Source: Chryseobacterium lathyri
GTDB taxonomy: Bacteria > Bacteroidota > Bacteroidia > Flavobacteriales > Weeksellaceae
Reading direction: 5' to 3'
Length of the DNA stretch: 64,000 nucleotides
Assembly: GCF_030812195.1 (NCBI RefSeq)
Contig: NZ_JAUSSF010000001.1
Span: 1,178,001-1,242,000 of the forward strand
In this document: positions 61,954 through 64,000 of the stretch, in pieces
Layout of the letters: each line of letters opens with the position of its first letter
How positions within the stretch are numbered: position 1 is the first letter of the stretch
The notes under the pieces: generated by a model
Databases searched by the model: none
What the model was told of the DNA's origin: nothing
The model's input: the letters and a program-made list of their open reading frames with translations, nothing else
Made by a program: the position numbers and the translations under genes

Positions 61954-64000
61954 TCACTCCTTTGCAGACTTTCTAAAAGCATTCGGCGATACGCCAAACT
62001 TATTTTTAAAAACAGTAGAGAAATAGTTCGGTGAAGAAAAACCGGTTTTGTATGCAATCTCAGAAATCGTCAGTTCAGGATTTTGAAGCATTGATTTGGC
62101 CTGTTCCAGACGGAAATTGTTAATATAATCGCTCACATTCACATCAAACATCGCTTTTATTTTTCTGTAAAGCTGAATTCTTGAAATATTGAGCAGGTCT
62201 GCAAGATTTTCCACGGAAAAATCGGGATTGTCGATATTGGTTTTGATGAGCTGGTTCAGATTGTTCACAAAGGTTTGCTCTATGCTTCCGAACGACTTGC
62301 TGTCCACAATTCTGCCGATATTATTAGTATAGTAATAGCGTAGCTTTTCGCGGTTGTAAAGCAGCGCACGCAGCGACTGTATCAGAATCGGGTAACTGAA
62401 AGGTTTTGTGAGATAAAGATCAACGCCCGATTTCAAGCCTTGCAGGTAAGATTCTTTATTATCCAAAGCAGTAAGAAGAATGACTGGAATATGCGATGTA
62501 CGAAGGTCGTTTTTTAGAATTTCACAGATTTCGAAGCCATTTTTTTCAGGAAGATTGACGTCACAAACGATAATATCCGGAATTTCACTCAAAGCTTTAT
62601 CAATTGCATCTGTACCGTCAGAAACCATAACTTCAAACTCATTCTGAAGCTTTTTGCTTAAAAAGAAGGACAAATCCGAATTATCCTCCACCAAAAGAAG
62701 CGAATACCGTTCGCCCTGAGATCCCTGATTTTGGGTAATCGTCTCATCTTCCAATCCCGTAAAAACAGCATCTTTTGCAAGACTTTCAGCATCTGAAAGA
62801 CTATGCTCTTTTACCATTTGGTCTTCGTTGAAATGCTTGTTCCCCTTGTAAAGGCTTATGGTAAACTCCGTTCCCTGAAAAGAGCTCACTTCTATCTTTC
62901 CAAGATGAAGCTCAATGAACTGTCTGCTAAGATGAAGCCCGATTCCTGAACTGTTTTTTCTGTTGTTGGAACCTTTGAAATAAGCTTCAAAAACGTTGCT
63001 GATTTCTTTTTCAGGGATTCCTATTCCATTATCTTTGAAACTGATGACCGCCTGATTTCCTTTTTCCTGAATCGTGATTTCAATCTTTCCATTATCCGGT
63101 GTAAATTTGAAAGCGTTGGACAAAAGGTTGAAATAGACTTTATCCATCAGATTTCTGTCAATGTAGAGCTCAAGATTTTTATTCTGTGAATGAATTTCAA
63201 ATTTGATATTTCTTTTCTTCGCTTCATTTTCAAAATCGCGGAAAATTGCATACGTAAAATCGTAAATATTGGTCCTGGAAACTCTTAGGTTAAAAGTTTG
63301 GTTTTCTATTTTTCTAAAATCCAGCAGGTTATCGACCAACCGCAACAATCTGTTGGAATTTTTATTAATCAGCTCCAATTCATAGGATGGTTTAGTTCCT
63401 TTAGTTTTGCCGGAATCCATCAAAGACTCCAATGAACTGAGGATAAGTGTAATAGGTGTTTTAAATTCGTGAGATAATCCTGTAAAAAAATTAACCCTCG
63501 CTTCATTGCTCTCTTTCAGCTCATCGGCAATGGTTTCAATCTGGTTTCTCTGAATGGTAATTCTCTCGTTGGTAAGCGTAAGCTGCTTATTTTTTGTCTT
63601 GATGGCATAAATTAGATAAATAGCATAGGCAACCAGGCAAAACATCAATATCAACAATATTATAGACCATCGGAACAATTCTTTTTGTGAAGAATAAAGC
63701 TCGATCTGTTTTTTAATCGCCTGTACCTGATTTTCTATAACTCCCTGCTGCTCAATAATTTTATCAAACTGATTGCGCATAATTTCTGCATTCATCCGAT
63801 CAATAATCGTTGTACTGAGTTTAATGCGTTTCGGTACAGCAATACCGTTATGAATTTTAATTGCTGTCTCGATCGCTTCTGCTCCGCCTGTCGGATAAAG
63901 TAAGGTGGCGTTCAGTTTTCCGTCCAGAACCATCTGTATTCCTCCGTCTTTTGTATTCAGTCCGTCAACGCCGATAAATTTGATTTGATTTTCCAAACCG
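61954..64000 (-). CDS. Hybrid two-component regulator (BT1754-like), cut by window edge
   Basis: About 680 codons are visible. In the order of translation: the end of a periplasmic-binding-protein-like sensor (IKFIGVDGLNTKDGGIQMVL, residues about 1-60), a TM helix (ILLILMFCLVAYAIYLIYAI), HisKA with FTGLSHEFKTP, a HATPase, a receiver (LLLVEDNSDLSFFL, phosphoacceptor Asp in IIVCDVNLPEKNG) and a C-terminal AraC HTH (NYFSTVFKNKFGVSP). The frame is still open at the edge, so the true start lies outside. The sensor type matches the Bacteroides fructan regulator BT1754, which binds fructose directly. It sits upstream of the fructan operon on the same strand and probably activates it. Confidence 0.9.
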   Translation of the reverse strand, partial: GLENQIKFIGVDGLNTKDGGIQMVLDGKLNATLLYPTGGAEAIETAIKIHNGIAVPKRIKLSTTIIDRMNAEIMRNQFDKIIEQQGVIENQVQAIKKQIELYSSQKELFRWSIILLILMFCLVAYAIYLIYAIKTKNKQLTLTNERITIQRNQIETIADELKESNEARVNFFTGLSHEFKTPITLILSSLESLMDSGKTKGTKPSYELELINKNSNRLLRLVDNLLDFRKIENQTFNLRVSRTNIYDFTYAIFRDFENEAKKRNIKFEIHSQNKNLELYIDRNLMDKVYFNLLSNAFKFTPDNGKIEITIQEKGNQAVISFKDNGIGIPEKEISNVFEAYFKGSNNRKNSSGIGLHLSRQFIELHLGKIEVSSFQGTEFTISLYKGNKHFNEDQMVKEHSLSDAESLAKDAVFTGLEDETITQNQGSQGERYSLLLVEDNSDLSFFLSKKLQNEFEVMVSDGTDAIDKALSEIPDIIVCDVNLPEKNGFEICEILKNDLRTSHIPVILLTALDNKESYLQGLKSGVDLYLTKPFSYPILIQSLRALLYNREKLRYYYTNNIGRIVDSKSFGSIEQTFVNNLNQLIKTNIDNPDFSVENLADLLNISRIQLYRKIKAMFDVNVSDYINNFRLEQAKSMLQNPELTISEIAYKTGFSSPNYFSTVFKNKFGVSPNAFRKSAKE

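Overview
The window is a 64 kb piece of an AT-rich Bacteroidota chromosome, most likely Chryseobacterium or a close relative in the Weeksellaceae. The evidence is the SusC/SusD pair, the TANNTTTG-type -7 promoter boxes, the absence of obvious Shine-Dalgarno sequences, and family content such as DUF2480, GT117/DUF2723, DUF4932, a BT1754-like hybrid sensor and CheB/CheR stress-signalling operons. I saw no rRNA, tRNA, CRISPR array, intact insertion sequence or prophage. The species name is inference.

Layout. 1-2.4 kb: the 5' part of an AraC-type regulator (cut by the window edge) faces a DHA2-type MFS pump and an NTF2-like protein. 2.4-5.8 kb: an iron-sulfur-type HTH regulator diverges from a superoxide dismutase operon (SOD, DUF2480, FMN reductase, 2Fe-2S ferredoxin, then a 4Fe-4S ferredoxin). 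A perfect 12-bp inverted repeat lies on the SOD promoter. 5.9-18.3 kb: mostly minus-strand housekeeping and accessory genes, namely a PanE-like reductase, Crp-like regulator, lipoprotein, VOC protein, GT117 glycosyltransferase, retropepsin-like protein, XRE membrane regulator, WGR/DUF4240 protein, atypical SDR, di-heme cytochrome c peroxidase and Mug DNA glycosylase. 18.9-26.2 kb: a tight six-gene signalling operon with two histidine kinases, two single-domain receivers, CheR and CheB, but no chemoreceptor, CheA or CheW. 26.6-33.9 kb: an Omp85-like barrel, then a TonB-dependent receptor coupled to a secreted phosphoinositide phospholipase C-like enzyme, with an AraC-type membrane regulator upstream.

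34-40.5 kb is a worn region. It holds DinB, a headless LytTR fragment fused head-on to a beta-propeller fragment, AraC plus a DUF4932 HEIGH protease, a Crp-like regulator, a secreted GIGT-repeat protein, and an aldehyde dehydrogenase remnant with an internal deletion. 40.5-50.2 kb: a TolC-MFP-RND-SDR efflux operon, an exported thioredoxin-reductase-like flavoprotein and a TetR regulator all carry the same TGAAYANNGTTCA operator-like palindrome in their promoters, so they look like one regulon; a thiolase diverges from tetR. 50.3-52.2 kb: an SDR with an AraC regulator. 52.5-64 kb: a fructan utilization locus with hybrid two-component regulator (cut by the window edge), sugar MFS, GH32, SusC, SusD and fructokinase. 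A terminator, a candidate promoter and a 21-bp-spaced direct repeat sit between the regulator and the operon.

The most interesting items are the three-promoter TetR regulon, the SOD operator, the TonB receptor/phospholipase pair, the fructan locus control region, and the gene scars at 35.0 and 40.4 kb. Nothing here is clearly an undescribed system. Family calls come from reading the sequence and were not checked by any search.
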